DNA of 64,000 nt from contig CM055311.2 of the NCBI GenBank assembly GCA_029255685.2, positions 8,251,031 to 8,315,030 on the forward strand. Direction: 5' to 3'. The stretch is from Silene conica. Taxonomy: Eukaryota; Streptophyta; Magnoliopsida; Caryophyllales; Caryophyllaceae. Under the pieces are notes generated by a model, which was not told the origin of the DNA, did not search any database, and was given only the letters and a program-made list of their open reading frames with translations. Below are positions 23,626 through 35,489 of the stretch, one piece after another (the first letter of the stretch is position 1; each line of letters begins with the position of its first letter). Position numbers and translations under genes: made by a program.

Positions 23626-24240
23626 AAGTTATGCGTTAAGATGTCGTCTCTGAACTTAATACGTAGATTGTTTGACATATATAGGGGTATGCGTTGAGAT
23701 GCCGCCTCTGAGCCCTATATGTGTATGTTTGTCATGTATGGGGGTATGCGTTGAGATGTCGCCTCTGAGCCCTATACGTGTATGGTTGTCGTGTCTGGGG
23801 TATGCGTTGAGATGTCGCCTCTGAGCCCAGACATGTTTGAGTGATCGCGTCGGAACATGTCTTAAGCTGGCCTCTGAGTCTGACGAGTAGAGCAGCTGCA
23901 CAACGGGGCAGTCAGGTTGTAATACCTTACCCGCAGTGCGGATGTTGATGATAGGACATGCCTTAAGCTGGCCTCTGAGCCTAGTGTCTTGTGATGTAGT
24001 AAAGGGACATGCCTTAAGTTGGCCTCTGAGTTCTTTACTTATTGGGTGCTAGTCCATGCGTTGAATTGTCGCCTCTGAGTCTAGTATCTTGTTGATTAGC
24101 AGGTCTATGCCTTAAGTTGGCCTCTGAGTCCTTGCTTGTGATTGTGAATTTGGTATCTAGGTTATGCGTTAAGATGTCGCCTCTGAACCTTTATACTTAC
24201 TGAACTTTTAGTATCTAGGTTATGTCTTAAGTTGACCGCT
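23626..24240 (+). repeat. Degenerate minisatellite with CTTAAG/GCCTCTGAG units
   Basis: About eleven units of 45-60 bp, each holding a phrase like ATGCCTTAAGCTGGCCTCTGAG or its variant ATGCGTTGAGATGTCGCCTCTG, spaced by variable AT-rich text. The 3' LTR copy is at about 30561-31176. The reverse-strand 81-residue reading frame here is only a translation of the repeat. Confidence 0.85.
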
Positions 24241-24978
24241 GAACCTTTATACTTGCTGTTTTATACCTGCTTGCCTAGAGTTGGTACAGTGTCAGGTATA
24301 GTTGTTGATATTGTTAAGTATAGTACTTTGGTTATGGAATTGTTCATCCAAGGCATTGGGTGACTCTTTAGTCAGTTTCGTAAATAGTTTGCACTAAAAG
24401 ACCCCCCCGGCCGGGCAATCGGCAGGGAAACCGGCTCTCCTTCCATATGGTTTCCGAAGTTGGTTGAGAGCCTTGCATTAGTAATTGCATAATGATGTGA
24501 GATTCTGATATTGAGATTTACATGCTTCACATGTTTATATATGTTGGAGTATGATATTTGTATTTCTGTGTTACGTGTCGTTACAAAAGGTGGCTAGGAG
24601 AACTCTAGTCACTCCCCACTGATTGTGGCGTACATGTTTACATGTATGTAGGTACATGACAGGATGGCTGATGGAGGGTTCACATGGACCTAGCGAGCGA
24701 TGATCCTATTCATCGATTTTGACTTACACATATTTGTTAGATAGACTCTAGACTTTTGATACAGTTTTTGGAGTGCCTGTAGGGATGTACCATCCCAGGC
24801 TGTTGTATATATTTTACTTCAGTACTTAGACAGTTATACTTATCTATTTCTGTTTATATCAGTTTCAGTTTCAGTTTTTAATTCACCTCGTTTTTATTGC
24901 ATGTTAAAGTTTAAATTCTGCTTAAATTTTGGCATGTTTTGTATGTTTTATTTCCGCTGCGACGAGGGGTTTTATAGT

Positions 24979-24990
24979 TGGTATCAGAGC
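24979..24990 (+). promoter_or_regulatory. Tekay-A primer-binding site
   Basis: TGGTATCAGAGC two bases after the 5' LTR, complementary to initiator-Met tRNA. Confidence 0.88.
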
Positions 24991-25145
24991 GTTATCGCTC
25001 CCGACGCACTCATGTGACCCCCAACCTTAACTTGACCATATAAATAAATAATAATGAATGAGAGATGGGGTAGATCTAAGGATTTATATTGTAGTCTATT
25101 TATGATTGCTAATTGCTAAGTTAACACTTGCTTTTATTTTGAAGG

Positions 25146-26560
25146 ATGGTGAGGACTACAGCTGCTGAGAATACTATTATGCAAGCACTTCATCAGTTGC
25201 TTGAGAACCAGAGACATCAGGCTGAGACTGTTCCTCCTCCTCCACCGCCAGGCAATGATGCCAACCGGCCTGGTAGCTTCTCTTGGATAGCATCACAGAT
25301 GTCCAAGAGCCACGTGAAGACTTACGGAGGCGAAGTTGATCCTGTTGCCCTTTCTGAATGGTTCCGTGAGATGGAGAAAAGCTTCACCATGTACTCGGTA
25401 GGCAGAGAGGATAGAGTGCGGCTAGCCACTCACTTTTTGACCTCGGAAGCCGATAGATGGTGGGCATTGACTGGACCGACTTTCAATCTGGATCCGTTGT
25501 TTGACTGGGAGGCTTTTAATGATAAGCTCGAGACGATATTTTATCCTAAGAAGCTTAGATCACAGAGGCTTAAGGAGTTCATGGACTTGAATTAGGGAAA
25601 TATGTCCGTACAGGAGTTCACCGACAGATTTAACCAGCTTGCACATTTTGCATCGAGATTTGTGAGGGATGTGGCTGAGAGAGTTTACTTCTATCGGGGG
25701 AAGTTGGGGCCACGCATCGAGAGTATGGTCCGCCGTGACTCGACTTCTTTCGTTGAGGTTTATATGATGCTATTTGGGCGGAGAGTTCCATTCGGGCTAT
25801 AGATGCTGAGACCCGAGTTGCTGCTACTAGTGTGTCTTCACACCAGAGGTCCATCTACCAGGGGAAGAGACCGTTTGTTCCCTATACTTCTTCACCTTCT
25901 TCCCATAAGAAGCGATTTGAGAGGTTCTCTGCACCTGTTGCTAAGACCATTGTTCACTCGGATACTGCTTCTAGTGTTTGCCGCCGTTGTGGTAAACCAC
26001 CTCATCCGGGTTTTGACTGTTTCAAGAATGCCTACAAGGGTTATACTTGTAATGGATTTGGGCATAGATCCTTTGATTGTCCTGAGAGGAACACCGCACT
26101 TGGCAAGGCTGCCACTGCTGCTGCAGCTACTAGAGGAGGCAAGGCGAAGGGGAAGATCTTTGTTATGACCAGAGCAGAGGCTGAGGCTCATTCAGACATC
26201 CTTTCCGGTATCTTTTCTGTTCTTGGCGCTGAGTGCCTGATTTTATTTGATACTGGTGCTTCTTTATCGTTCATATCGACCCAGTTTGCCGACATACTAG
26301 CTCTGGAGTCTTCTGTTGTTGAGGAGACTTCTATCTCATTGCCTTCGGGAGATGTTTTCTCCTGCTCTTCTTCCCATAGGGATGTTCCGATTATTATTGG
26401 TTGTGCCACATTTCCAGCGGACTTACCGAGATTTCCACTCAAGGAGTTTGACATTATCCTCGGTATGGATTGGTTATCGCAATACCATGCTCGGTTCGAG
26501 TGTCGCGACCAGAAAATCTGCTTGAGGAGTTCTTCAGGAGTTTGTGTTTCCTATAGGTGA
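25146..26560 (+). pseudogene. Tekay-A gag and protease region
   Basis: Gag begins MVRTTAAENTIMQ and carries the retrotransposon-gag domain (SEWFREMEKSFTMYSV, ATHFLTSEADRWWALTGP, MSVQEFTDRFNQLAHFA). A nucleocapsid part near 25980-26090 has CRRCGKPPHPGFDC and a second knuckle-like segment. Protease follows with LFDTGASLSFIS near 26250 and IILGMDWLSQYHARFEC. The order and phrases fit Tekay-like chromoviruses. Fossil, not open throughout. Confidence 0.83.
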
Positions 26561-26596
26561 ACTCGCCCTAAAAATGGTGTTCGTGTCATCTCATCG

Positions 26597-28951
26597 ATGA
26601 AAGCTTCTCATCTTCTAAGAAAGGGTTGCCAAGCCTTCATGTGTGTTGTTTCAGCTGCAAAGCCATCGCTACCGAAGCTTGAGGATGTACCTATTGTTCG
26701 TGAGTTTCCGGATGTTTTCCCAGAAGACTTGCCAGGGATACCGCCTGAGAGAGATGTGGAGTTTACTAATATTGAGCTTGTTTCAGGTACCGGGCCTATA
26801 TCTAAGGCTCCATACCATATGGCTCCACCTAAGTTGAAAGAGTTGAAGTAGCAATTAGAAGAGATGATCGAGAAGGGATTTATTAGACCGAGTGCTTCTC
26901 CTTTGGGTGCTCCAGTTTTTTTCGTCAAGAAGAAAGATGGTTCCATGAGACTTTGCATTGATTACAGGGAATTGAACAGAGTTACAGTGAAGAACAGATA
27001 TCCTTTGCCTAGGATCGACGACTTATTTGATCAGCTTAGAGGTGCTTCTAGATTTTTGAAGATTGACCTTCGTTCCGGTTATCATCAGATTCCAGTGAGA
27101 GAGGCTGACATTGCGAAGACTGCTTTCCGTACCAGATATGGGCACTTTGAGTTCGTTGTCATGCCTTTTGGTTTGACGAATGCTCCTGCTATCTTCATGG
27201 ATCAGATGAACAGGACGTTCATTGAGTTCTTAGACACTTGTGTTGTGGTGTTTATTGATGATATCCTCATTTATTCGAAGACCGATGCCGAGCATGCCGA
27301 ACATCTTCGATTGATACTTGGGATTTTACGTCGACAGAAGTGGTTCGCGAAGTTCTCTAAGTGTGAGTTGGTTATCTAAGGTTGCATTTCTTGGACATGT
27401 GATATCTAGTGACGGAGTTATGGTTGATCCCGCTAAGATTGAGGTCGTTGTGGATTGGGAGAGTCCCAAAGATGTAGGAGAGATTCGTAGTTTCCTCGGT
27501 TTGGCTGGATACTACCGTCGATTTGTTGAGGATTTTTCTAGATTGGCTCGTCCGATGACTCAGTTATTGAAGATAGAGGCTAAGTTTGTTTGGACAGATA
27601 AGTGTGGGAGCTTATTTCAGGAATTGAAGACTAGGTTGACTTCTGCTCCAGTACTTGCTTTGCCAGAGATTGGTGTTGAATTCGATGTTTACTGTGATGC
27701 TTCTATGCTAGGTCTTGGATGTGTGTTGATGCAGAGTGGTAAGGTGATTGCTTATTCTTCGAGACAGCTGCGAGTTTACGAGGTGAACTATCCTACGCAT
27801 GATCTTGAGTTAGCTGCTGTTGTTCATGCCTTGAAGATGTGGCGTCATTACTTGATTGGATCTCATTGTCGCATTTTCACGGATCATAAGAGTTTGAAGT
27901 ACATTTTCACCCAGAAGGACCTTAATATGCGACAGCGTCGATGGCTAGAGTTGGTTAAGGATTACGATATTGAGCTATTGTATCATGAGGGTAAGGCCAA
28001 TGTTGTTGCTGATGCGCTTAGCCGCAAGACTTCTCATTCGATGAGTGCTATGCGTGTTTTACCTGAGGAGCTTTGTTCTGAGTTCCGGAAGTTGAGATTA
28101 GAGATGGTTGGTAGTGGTTTTGATTGGCTATCTGCTATGATTGCCGAACCGACATTGTATTGGGAGATTCGCCAGGGTTTGCCTACAGTTGTTGCTTTCC
28201 GAATGTTCGAGGCCAAGATTTCGAGTGGTGAGGCACAGGATTTCGTGATTGGTTCTGATGGTTTTCTTGAGTTCCGAGGCCGGATGTATGTCCCAGATGT
28301 GCCCGATTTGAGGAAAAGATCAGTGTTTGATGAGGCTCACTTGACGCCTTATTCTGTTCATCCGGGTGGCGAGAAGCTGCACAAAGACCTTAGACTTCTA
28401 TTTTGGTGGCCCGGAATGAAGAAGAACATTTTGGATTATGTGAGTAAGTGTCTGACTTGTCAAAAGTCAAGATTGAGCATAGGAGGCCAGGTGTGTTGTT
28501 ACAGCCGCTCGACGTTCTTCAGTGGAAATGGGAGTGTATCTCGATGGACTTTGTGACTGCTTTGCCTAAGACAGTTGGAGGCACGGATGCTATTTGGGTT
28601 GTGGTTGATAGATTGACCAAGTGTGCTAGATTTGTGCCTATTCGTGAGACTTGGGATATGGACCGCTTAGCCAGAGCTTATATTGCCGAGATCGTCCGTT
28701 ACCATGGTGTCCCGAGAAAGATCGTGTCTGACCGAGATCCGCGTTTTTGTTCCAGATTTTGGAAAGCTCTACAGGAGGCTATGGGTAGCCGTTTACTGAT
28801 GAGTACAACATTCCATGCTGCGACTGATGGACAGTCCGAGAGGACTATTCAGACTTTAGAGGACTTGCTCCGTGCTTGTGCACTTGATTTCCAGAGTTCG
28901 TGGGAGACCGAGGCTTCGATGCGTGCTACGCATCCTTCTCTTTTCGATTGA
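26597..28951 (+). pseudogene. Tekay-A reverse transcriptase, RNase H and integrase region
   Basis: Linker VREFPDVFPEDLPGIPPERDVEF precedes reverse transcriptase with [35 protein letters not shown] and the [10 protein letters not shown] catalytic box near 27255. RNase H shows [38 protein letters not shown] and [20 protein letters not shown]. Integrase has [25 protein letters not shown], the core WVVVDRLTKCARFVPI, VSDRDPRF and ATDGQSERTIQTLEDLLRAC. A chromodomain, usual in this lineage, is not visible. Broken. Confidence 0.85.
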
Positions 28952-28983
28952 GGTATAGTTTATTTAGAATTTATCTTCATTCG

Positions 28984-29019
28984 AGTTCCGAGGACGAAAC
29001 TTTTTGAAGTTGGGGTGAT
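28984..29019 (+). promoter_or_regulatory. Tekay-A polypurine tract and adjoining hairpin
   Basis: Stem AGTTCCG (28984-28990), loop AGGA, stem CGAAACT (28995-29001) with one mismatch, followed by TTGAAGTTGGGGTGAT up to the 3' LTR. The same hairpin-plus-tract layout is in element A and Tekay-B. Confidence 0.72.
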
Positions 29020-31798
29020 TGTAATATCCCGTATTTTCGTAAATTATATTTTTAAGGCTTTAAATTATTTTTACTGAATAAAATAATATTTTAATATTTA
29101 TTGTTAAGTTATTTTAAAATAATCCGTTAAGATCCGTCTTAAGAACCTTAAGTCCTTAAGACGTAATAACTTGGCAAGTTAAATCCGATTCATAAAACCC
29201 ATTCACATCAAAAGCCAGTTTCATTAAACGGAAAGGACAACTTAAACCCTAAACCCTTTTCCCATATGTCGACATATTCACCATTTCACAAAATAAGAAC
29301 ACTGTCAAATCATTTCTCCTTTCTCCTTCAACTTTTCAATCTTCAAATCGATTTTCAGAGATCATCCGATTTCCAAACCAAGGCATATTATAAATTTTTG
29401 AAATCCTCGCGAAATTTGCAAGACATCCGTCTCTTTCAATTCCATTTTCGTCCAACTTGAAAAAATGAACTGTTTTGGGTAAAATTCGTTTCTAGCTTCG
29501 AATAATCGTTTTTGATGTTGTAGGAGAGGGTTTAGAGGATCCCGACGTGGATAGTTACGTGATTGAAGAAGATCTAGGAGCATAACCGCTTTAGAGGTGA
29601 CGATAATGAGAAACTCGGCCTTTATTTGTTATAATAGCATATTTCATGGTTTTGATGTGGAAAGTTTCAGATTTTGCATATTGTTGTTGTTATTGGGACT
29701 TAGAAACATGTTAGGATTGTTCATATATGTTGGTTATGTGCTTAGGTTGTGTTTCACATGCTATAAGTTCATTTTTCAGATTTTTCATGCTTAAGACGGA
29801 TACAAAGTATGATCATAATGTGACCCTATTGTTGAGTTTTTTGCTTGCTTATACATCCTATATGTGGTTTAAATGCTGGGTAGTATATTGATGTTGCGAA
29901 TTTGAAGAATTGGTAACGATTTAGTCGATTTTGTAAATCACTGTGATACGCGATTTTGCGCTCAGGAGTTCTGAGCCGGTCGACCGACCGGCCGCCGGTC
30001 GACCGGCTGTAAGTGTTTATTAGTGCTTTTGCATGTTTTGAAAATATAGGGACTTGGGTGCCCAGCCGGTAGGCCGGCTGCCTGCTGACCGGCTAGGAGA
30101 CCCTTGGTATTGTGTTTTGCGTAAGGCAAATATGAGGAATTGGGTTCCCCAGCCGGTAGGCCGACTGCCTGCCGACCGGCTGAGGGCCCTTATAGGCTGT
30201 TTCTGATTTTAAGGAATTGTAGGGTGTTGGGTTGCCAGACGGTCAGCCGGCCGCCTGCCCCTGACCGGCTGGGAGCCCCTGTATACTAAATTGGTTTATC
30301 TTTTGATCGGTTGTTCGGTTTTGTTTGAGATTCGTTCCGTGTACCGTATATGTGTGTTTGAGGTCCCCGGAGGATGGGCGACACTATATTGGGTTCGGGA
30401 ATGGAGAGAGGATAGAGACCCCTCGGTCGGGTAACCGAAAGGGAAACCGGCTCTCCCTCCACTTAGTTCCCGAGATCAATTAAGTGTTGGTTAGAAGTAT
30501 AAAAGATAAGACCAAAGGTTTAGTTAATATAGTTGGATGCTATTGTAGTGATGCGTCTTAAGTTATGCGTTAAGATGTCGCCTCTGAACTTAATGCGTAG
30601 ATTGTTTGTCATATATAGGGGTATGCGTTGAGATGTCACCTCTGAGCCCTATATGTGTATGTTTGTCATGTATGGGGGTATGCGTTGAGATGTCGCCTCT
30701 GATCCCTATACGTGTATGGTTGTCGTGTCTGGGGTATGCGTTGAGATGTCGCCTCTGAGCCCAGACATGTTTGAGTGATCGCGTCGGAACATGCCTTAAG
30801 CTGGCCTCTGAGTCTGACGAGTAGAGCAGCTGCACAACGGGGCAGTCAGGTTGTAATACCTTACCCGGAGCGCGGATGTTGATGCTAGGACATGCCTTAA
30901 GCTGTCCTCTGAGACTAGTGTCTTGTGATGTAGTAAAGGGACATGCCTTAAGTTGGCCTCTGAGTTCTTTACTTATTGGGTGCTAGTCCATGCGTTGAAT
31001 TGTCGCCTCTGAGTCTAGTATCTTGTTGATTAGCAGGTCTATGCCTTAAGTTGGTCTCGAAGTCCTTGCTTGTGATTGTGAATTTGGTATCTAGGTTATG
31101 CGTTAAGATGTCGCCTCTGAACCTTTATACTTGCTGAACTTTTAGTATCTAGGTTATGTCTTAAGTTGACCGCTGAACCTTCATACTTGCTGTTTTATAC
31201 CTGTTTGCCTAGAGCTGGTACAGTGTCAGGTATAGTTGTTGATATTGTTGAGTATAGTACTTTGGTTATGGAATTGTTCATCCAAGGCATTGGGTGACTC
31301 TTTAGTCAGTTTTATAAATAGTTTGGACTGAAAGACCCCCCGGCCGGGCTACCGGCAGGGAAACCGGCTCTCCTTCCAAATGGTTTCCGAAATTGGTTGA
31401 GAGCCTTGCATTAGTAATTGCATGATGATGTGGGATTCAGATATTGCGATTTACATGCTTCACATGTTTATATATGTTGGAGTATGCTGTTTGTATTTCT
31501 GTGTTACGTGTCGTTACAAAAGGTGGCTAGGAGAACTCTAGTCACTCCCCACTGATTGTGGCGTACATGTTTACATATATGTAGGTACATGACAGGATGG
31601 CTGATGGAGGGTTCACTTGGAGCTAGCGAGCGATGATCCTATTCATCGATTTTGACTTACACATATGCGTTAGCTAGACTCTAGACTTTTGATACAGTTT
31701 TTGGAGGGCCTGTTGGGATGTACCATCCCAGGCTGTTGTATATATTTTACTTTAGTACTTAGACAGTTATACTTATCTATTTCTGTTTATATCAGTTT
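29020..31798 (+). repeat. Tekay-A 3' LTR
   Basis: Starts TGTAATATCCCG and follows the 5' LTR at an offset of 6,935 bp until the phrase TATATCAGTTT near 31798, where Athila-A sequence resumes. It contains the counterparts of both LTR arrays. The pair differs by about 2-3 % by eye, with clear clustering of differences in the hairpin array. Confidence 0.85.
29969..30274 (+). repeat. GC-rich hairpin array, 3' LTR copy
   Basis: Four units homologous to 23034-23340. The second unit reads CCCAGCCGGTAGGCCGG here and CCCAGTCGATAGGTCGG in the 5' LTR, several changes in one short stretch. Confidence 0.83.
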
Positions 31799-32121
31799 AA
31801 TTTAAGGCAAGAAGAAGAGAAGACTGAAGGGATGAGTTGAAGATCGACTCTGAGCCGGTCGGCTAGCAGCCGGTCTGCCGGCTCAGAATCAGTGCTATGT
31901 CAAAAAGGCGAAAAATCAAAATAATCCTAACCCTAACTCTGAGTCGGCGCAGAGTTGCCTGTTTCGCGATTTAAAACCCACGAGACCCCATTTCATTCTC
32001 ATTTCTTCTTCTTTCTTTCTTATTTCCCCCTTCTCTCTTAAATCCCCAACCTACAAAAACTCCATAAATCATCCCAAATCAAACCCATTTTGACCCCTCA
32101 CCAAATCCCTTCAATTTCACC
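31799..32121 (+). other. Athila-A leader of the third reading frame
   Basis: Non-coding. Contains one hairpin unit with arms 31846-31858 and 31878-31890 (GACTCTGAGCCGG against its complement, one mismatch), then a pyrimidine-rich stretch (TTCTTCTTTCTTTC) like a 5' leader or splice-acceptor region before the next ATG. Confidence 0.6.
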
Positions 32122-33097
32122 ATGTCAGGAAGCACCGGGAGGAGATCAAAATCGAGGCATGACCCGACGGTTGAACAAGAAGTGCAAGATGTGCTTGATA
32201 GCAGCCATATTGGTCCTGATCCGGACTATCCCGGTCTCCAATTCGCAACTATCCAACAAAAATGTAACTTCACTTATTTCAAACACCGCCCCTTCACCCG
32301 ACTCGGTTTATTGATAGGGTCTCCATGAGGGAGTTGGGGATTGATAGAATTACCGGGGCACTTTTTGACGGTATGGGAATGAAACCCTTGTACGATACTA
32401 GACCGGTTCACACCTCTCTCCGTTTGACTTGGTAGTTTTTTAGCTCTCTTGTGGTTACAAAGAACCGGGGTCTAGGGACGGTTGTTCTCTTAGAATTTCG
32501 TCTTATGAATAAGGAACACCGCTTGAGCTTGGAGGACTTTGCCTTAATTTTTGGTCTTAATGGGAAATTGCCCATTTATCCTCTGGAGGGATTTGACACG
32601 GAGGCTATTTGGACAACCATTACCGGTTTAGTGAGTGATAAAACAAAGAAGAAGTCGGCTAATAGGGTGCATTTGGCACCAATTAGGATATGGCACCGGT
32701 ACATGGGGTGGACCGTCCTATCACGGGATGAGCCACATAATTTCACTACTGCGAAGCTTGAGATCTTAGGGTCTTATTTGGTTAGTGGGCCGAAGCTTAA
32801 AATTGCCCATCATATGGCTCTTCACTTGAGTAGGTTGGCAACCCAACCTCAGCTTACCACCCCTATTTGTGTTGGCGGGATGGTCACCTTGATAACCGAA
32901 AGCCTTTGTCAGAGGCATTTTACGGCAAATTATATTCAGGGAGAAAACATCTTATCTCGCCGGTACATGCAGGAGGCCTTGGGGTGGATCAAATATAACC
33001 CAATGACCGGCAAGAGTATTGGCAGATTCGTGTAAACAACAAATTCAGAAATTATGTCCCTTTGCCTAATACCGATAAGATGAGGGTTGTGCCCGGG
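32122..33097 (+). pseudogene. Athila-A third reading frame (ATHILA ORF-1 type), left part
   Basis: Begins MSGSTGRRSKSRHDP and includes the typical block LSLEDFALIFGLNGKLPIYP, then WHRYMGWTVLSRDEPHNFTT and HMALHLSRLATQPQLTTPICVGGMVT. These match my memory of the ATHILA ORF-1 family, a third frame between integrase and the 3' LTR in the position of env; its function is unknown. I see no clear signal peptide or membrane segment in it. Fossil, interrupted. Confidence 0.75.
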
Positions 33098-33102
33098 AAT
33101 AC

Positions 33103-34031
33103 TGTGGGAAAATATCTGTATATAATCCCAATTCTTTATATGCAGGATTATAACAAATTTATAATGTACGATTTATAGTCATTAACGAAGAACAAGATAC
33201 AAAGATTGGGATTAAGAATTAACCTTCTGTCCTTGCAAAGGCCTAAGATCAGATATCAAAATAGATATCCTCCTAATCGTTGCACCCAAGATGTTCCAAG
33301 AAATACCCTTCTAGAGCTAGAAACTGCACAATTACCTTTAATTTTATGTAAGATGAAAGCTAGAGAGAGAGGGAGTATGTATGTCGTGTAACTCGTGTTC
33401 TTTAAGTGCAGAGTGAATGTCCTATTTATAGCAGCAAACAACCTTGCTATTAGACATCAACTAGGATTCCCCAAATCAGTATTTGGTTCTACCTACAACA
33501 CTTCATAACAACTGAACAACTTAATAATTGCTCAGACCGAAATTCTATCTTTATATCTCTTGTGTAATGTTTTGTCTTATAAATATCTTATATTTATAAT
33601 CCACTAATTAAATATAACCTTTTATATTTAATTAAATCATTTAATCTTTATTAAATAATTCATTACACATAATTAAATATAACATTTTATATTTAATTAC
33701 GAATTAACATTTTAGTTCGTCTTAGCTAATATTATTTAATCAGTATTAAATAATTATGTCATCATTACATTGACTAACCGTTTAGTCATATAGGGTATCA
33801 ATATGATTACATTTTCATCTAATCATATCTCTCAGATTCCATTCTTTAGGTGTGACTCTTAGGGACCAGTTGATTACCGCCATCTGTATGACAATTACGT
33901 CAAACATTCTAGCAAGCCAACCGTTATTGATAAACGTGAATTAACTGGCTAAAATACAAAGTATACCCTGTGTTCCTTTAAGAGATTTATACGTGTTGTC
34001 GCACTAACTGTTGAGGACACTAGCTCCAACA
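33103..34031 (-). mobile_element. Solo LTR 2 (copia-like) in Athila-A third frame
   Basis: A 929-bp LTR with exact target duplication AATAC at 33098-33102 and 34032-34036. On the minus strand it starts TGTTGGAGCTAGTGTCC and ends ATTTTCCCACA; a minus-strand CTATAAATAGG at about 33420-33430 fits an LTR TATA box and supports the orientation. Same family as 19549-20545 but clearly diverged from it. Confidence 0.9.
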
Positions 34032-34036
34032 AATAC

Positions 34037-34778
34037 CTCATACCTTCTTGACATTGAGGTCGACCCAGATGAGCTCCCTCCTGATCAGCGCCCTCCCAAA
34101 GTTTATGCTCGTGATAGGGTCGGTACTGCCACCTCCGACCTCCAGTTTCAGCAGCCCTCAGTCACTATGCCTCCTTTTCAGAGTGGTCCTACATTTTTCC
34201 AGGGCTCCACCTCCAATTCCGTTCCACCTCCTCAGCCTTTGCCATTACACCAGGACCTCATTGATTTCATGGCCCGAGTTGATCTAAATATGAAGACGGT
34301 AGCAGAGCTTGCTGATGAGCGCCAGGCATTGGCGGATGAGCGCCATCGGGATTTGACTTATAGGCTTAACTACTTGTACCACAATCAGGCCTATGGGACC
34401 TTTCCTAGCTATGACCAGTCTGTTCGTCAGGGGTACCATCATGCAGCCGGTGGTCATCCGTCTTACTACTTGCCTCCTGAGGGTGGATATGTACCCCCGG
34501 AGGGACATTTTTACGGGGAGATTAATGTTGCCCCGGGCTACTTCTCTAGCCCAATCTTTCCTCCTAATCTCCGGAGAGATGGGGACTCAAGCCCTCTGCG
34601 GCATTCATCCTCCCGTGGTATGTTTGGTGATCCGGGAGCTAGTGGCTCGCATGCTTCGCCCTTTCGAAATGTCATGAACAACCCGGGCGACTACATGCAA
34701 GTGGATGGCAATAGAGATGATGATGATGATGGAGATGAGGACGAAGGCTATAAGTCCGAGGATCATTTTGATCAGTGA
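34037..34778 (+). pseudogene. Athila-A third reading frame, right part
   Basis: Continues the third frame beyond the solo LTR: a Pro/Gln/Phe-rich middle (PPFQSGPTFFQGSTSN), a helix-prone repeat ADERQALADERHRDLTYRLN, a Tyr/Gly/Pro-rich part (YYLPPEGGYVPPEGHFYGE) and a very acidic end (DGNRDDDDDGDEDEGY). No known catalytic motif. The acidic tail and the low-complexity Tyr-rich part are worth noting; function unknown. Confidence 0.7.
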
Positions 34779-35489
34779 CCACCCTTGGAGGTGGTAGGTG
34801 ATGTCTTTGCTCCCCTTTGAAAATCCAAAGCAAGTAACTCCCTTTAATCCAATTTTCACTTTAGTTTGCATTTTAATTTTTAGCATGCATTTAGAGTAGT
34901 TAGTTAGTTTAGTTAGCTTGTTTTAGTTTCCATTTCATCACCTCATATCATTAGTTTAGTTGCATTTAGTTTCATTCATTTAGATGCATTAGATTTACAT
35001 TTTGTACCATATTGTCACATGTAGTTTGCATACATGTAGATTAGAGCACTTAGTTTGCATCTTAGTGTCGTTTTTAGTTTTTCATTTCTTTTGTTTACCT
35101 TTGTTTTTATTGCTTTCATAAAAAATCCAAAATCCAAAAAAAATGAAAAACCAAAAACCTTCAAAAACATGTTCTTTATTTTCCGGTTTTCCTCCTCACA
35201 CTATGCACATAAATAAGTGTGGGGAGGAATAACCGTTTATTTCAAAAAACACAAAAACAAGTTTTTCATTTTCTCAAAAATTTCAAAAAAGCCAAAAACA
35301 TGTTGTTTTCGTTCTTTTTCTTCCTTTCCCCCTTACACTTTGTTCCATTGAGGACAATGTAAATCTTTAGTGTGGGGAGGGAAAATCACTTTGTGAATAT
35401 TTATTTTCTTTTGTAAATATGAAAAAACTTCAAAAATACCCAAAAAATCGAAAAATTTGAAAAACTTCAAAAAAAACACGTTCTTCCTT
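34779..35489 (+). other. Athila-A 3' untranslated region, A-rich repeats and polypurine tract
   Basis: No gene. Three stretches of CAAAAA/TCCAAAA words (about 35119-35172, 35240-35301, 35417-35480). GTGTGGGGAGG occurs at about 35217-35228 and 35369-35380; the second, preceded by GAGGACAATGTAAATC, is the typical Athila polypurine tract. Athila-B has the same kind of A-rich tract at 42913-42968. Confidence 0.7.

Larger units (their letters stand above)
22085..24976 (+). repeat. Tekay-A 5' LTR
   Basis: Starts TGTAACATCCCGTATTTTCG and ends GACGAGGGGTTTTATA two bases before the PBS. It contains a GC-rich hairpin array (23034-23340) and a long degenerate minisatellite with CTTAAG and GCCTCTGAG words (about 23626-24240). 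The same family forms the LTRs of Tekay-B on the opposite strand. Confidence 0.87.
22085..31798 (+). mobile_element. Tekay-A: Ty3/gypsy chromovirus (Tekay/Del-like), broken
   Basis: Inserted in Athila-A between integrase and the third reading frame. It has two long LTRs (about 2.8-2.9 kb), an initiator-Met PBS, gag, protease, reverse transcriptase, RNase H, integrase and a polypurine tract. Reverse-transcriptase phrases ([40 protein letters not shown]) are typical of Tekay/Del. It is broken, with roughly six interruptions, and no target duplication can be seen. The LTRs differ by about 2-3 % by eye, with many differences in the GC-rich hairpin array, suggesting roughly one to two million years. 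Confidence 0.85.

Noticed and set aside
23656-23901. 81-residue reverse-strand frame with HTHIGLRGDISTHTP repeats (also at 30590-30835)
   Set aside because: It is a translation of the LTR minisatellite; the homologous 58525-58797 frame reads entirely differently, as expected for non-coding repeats.
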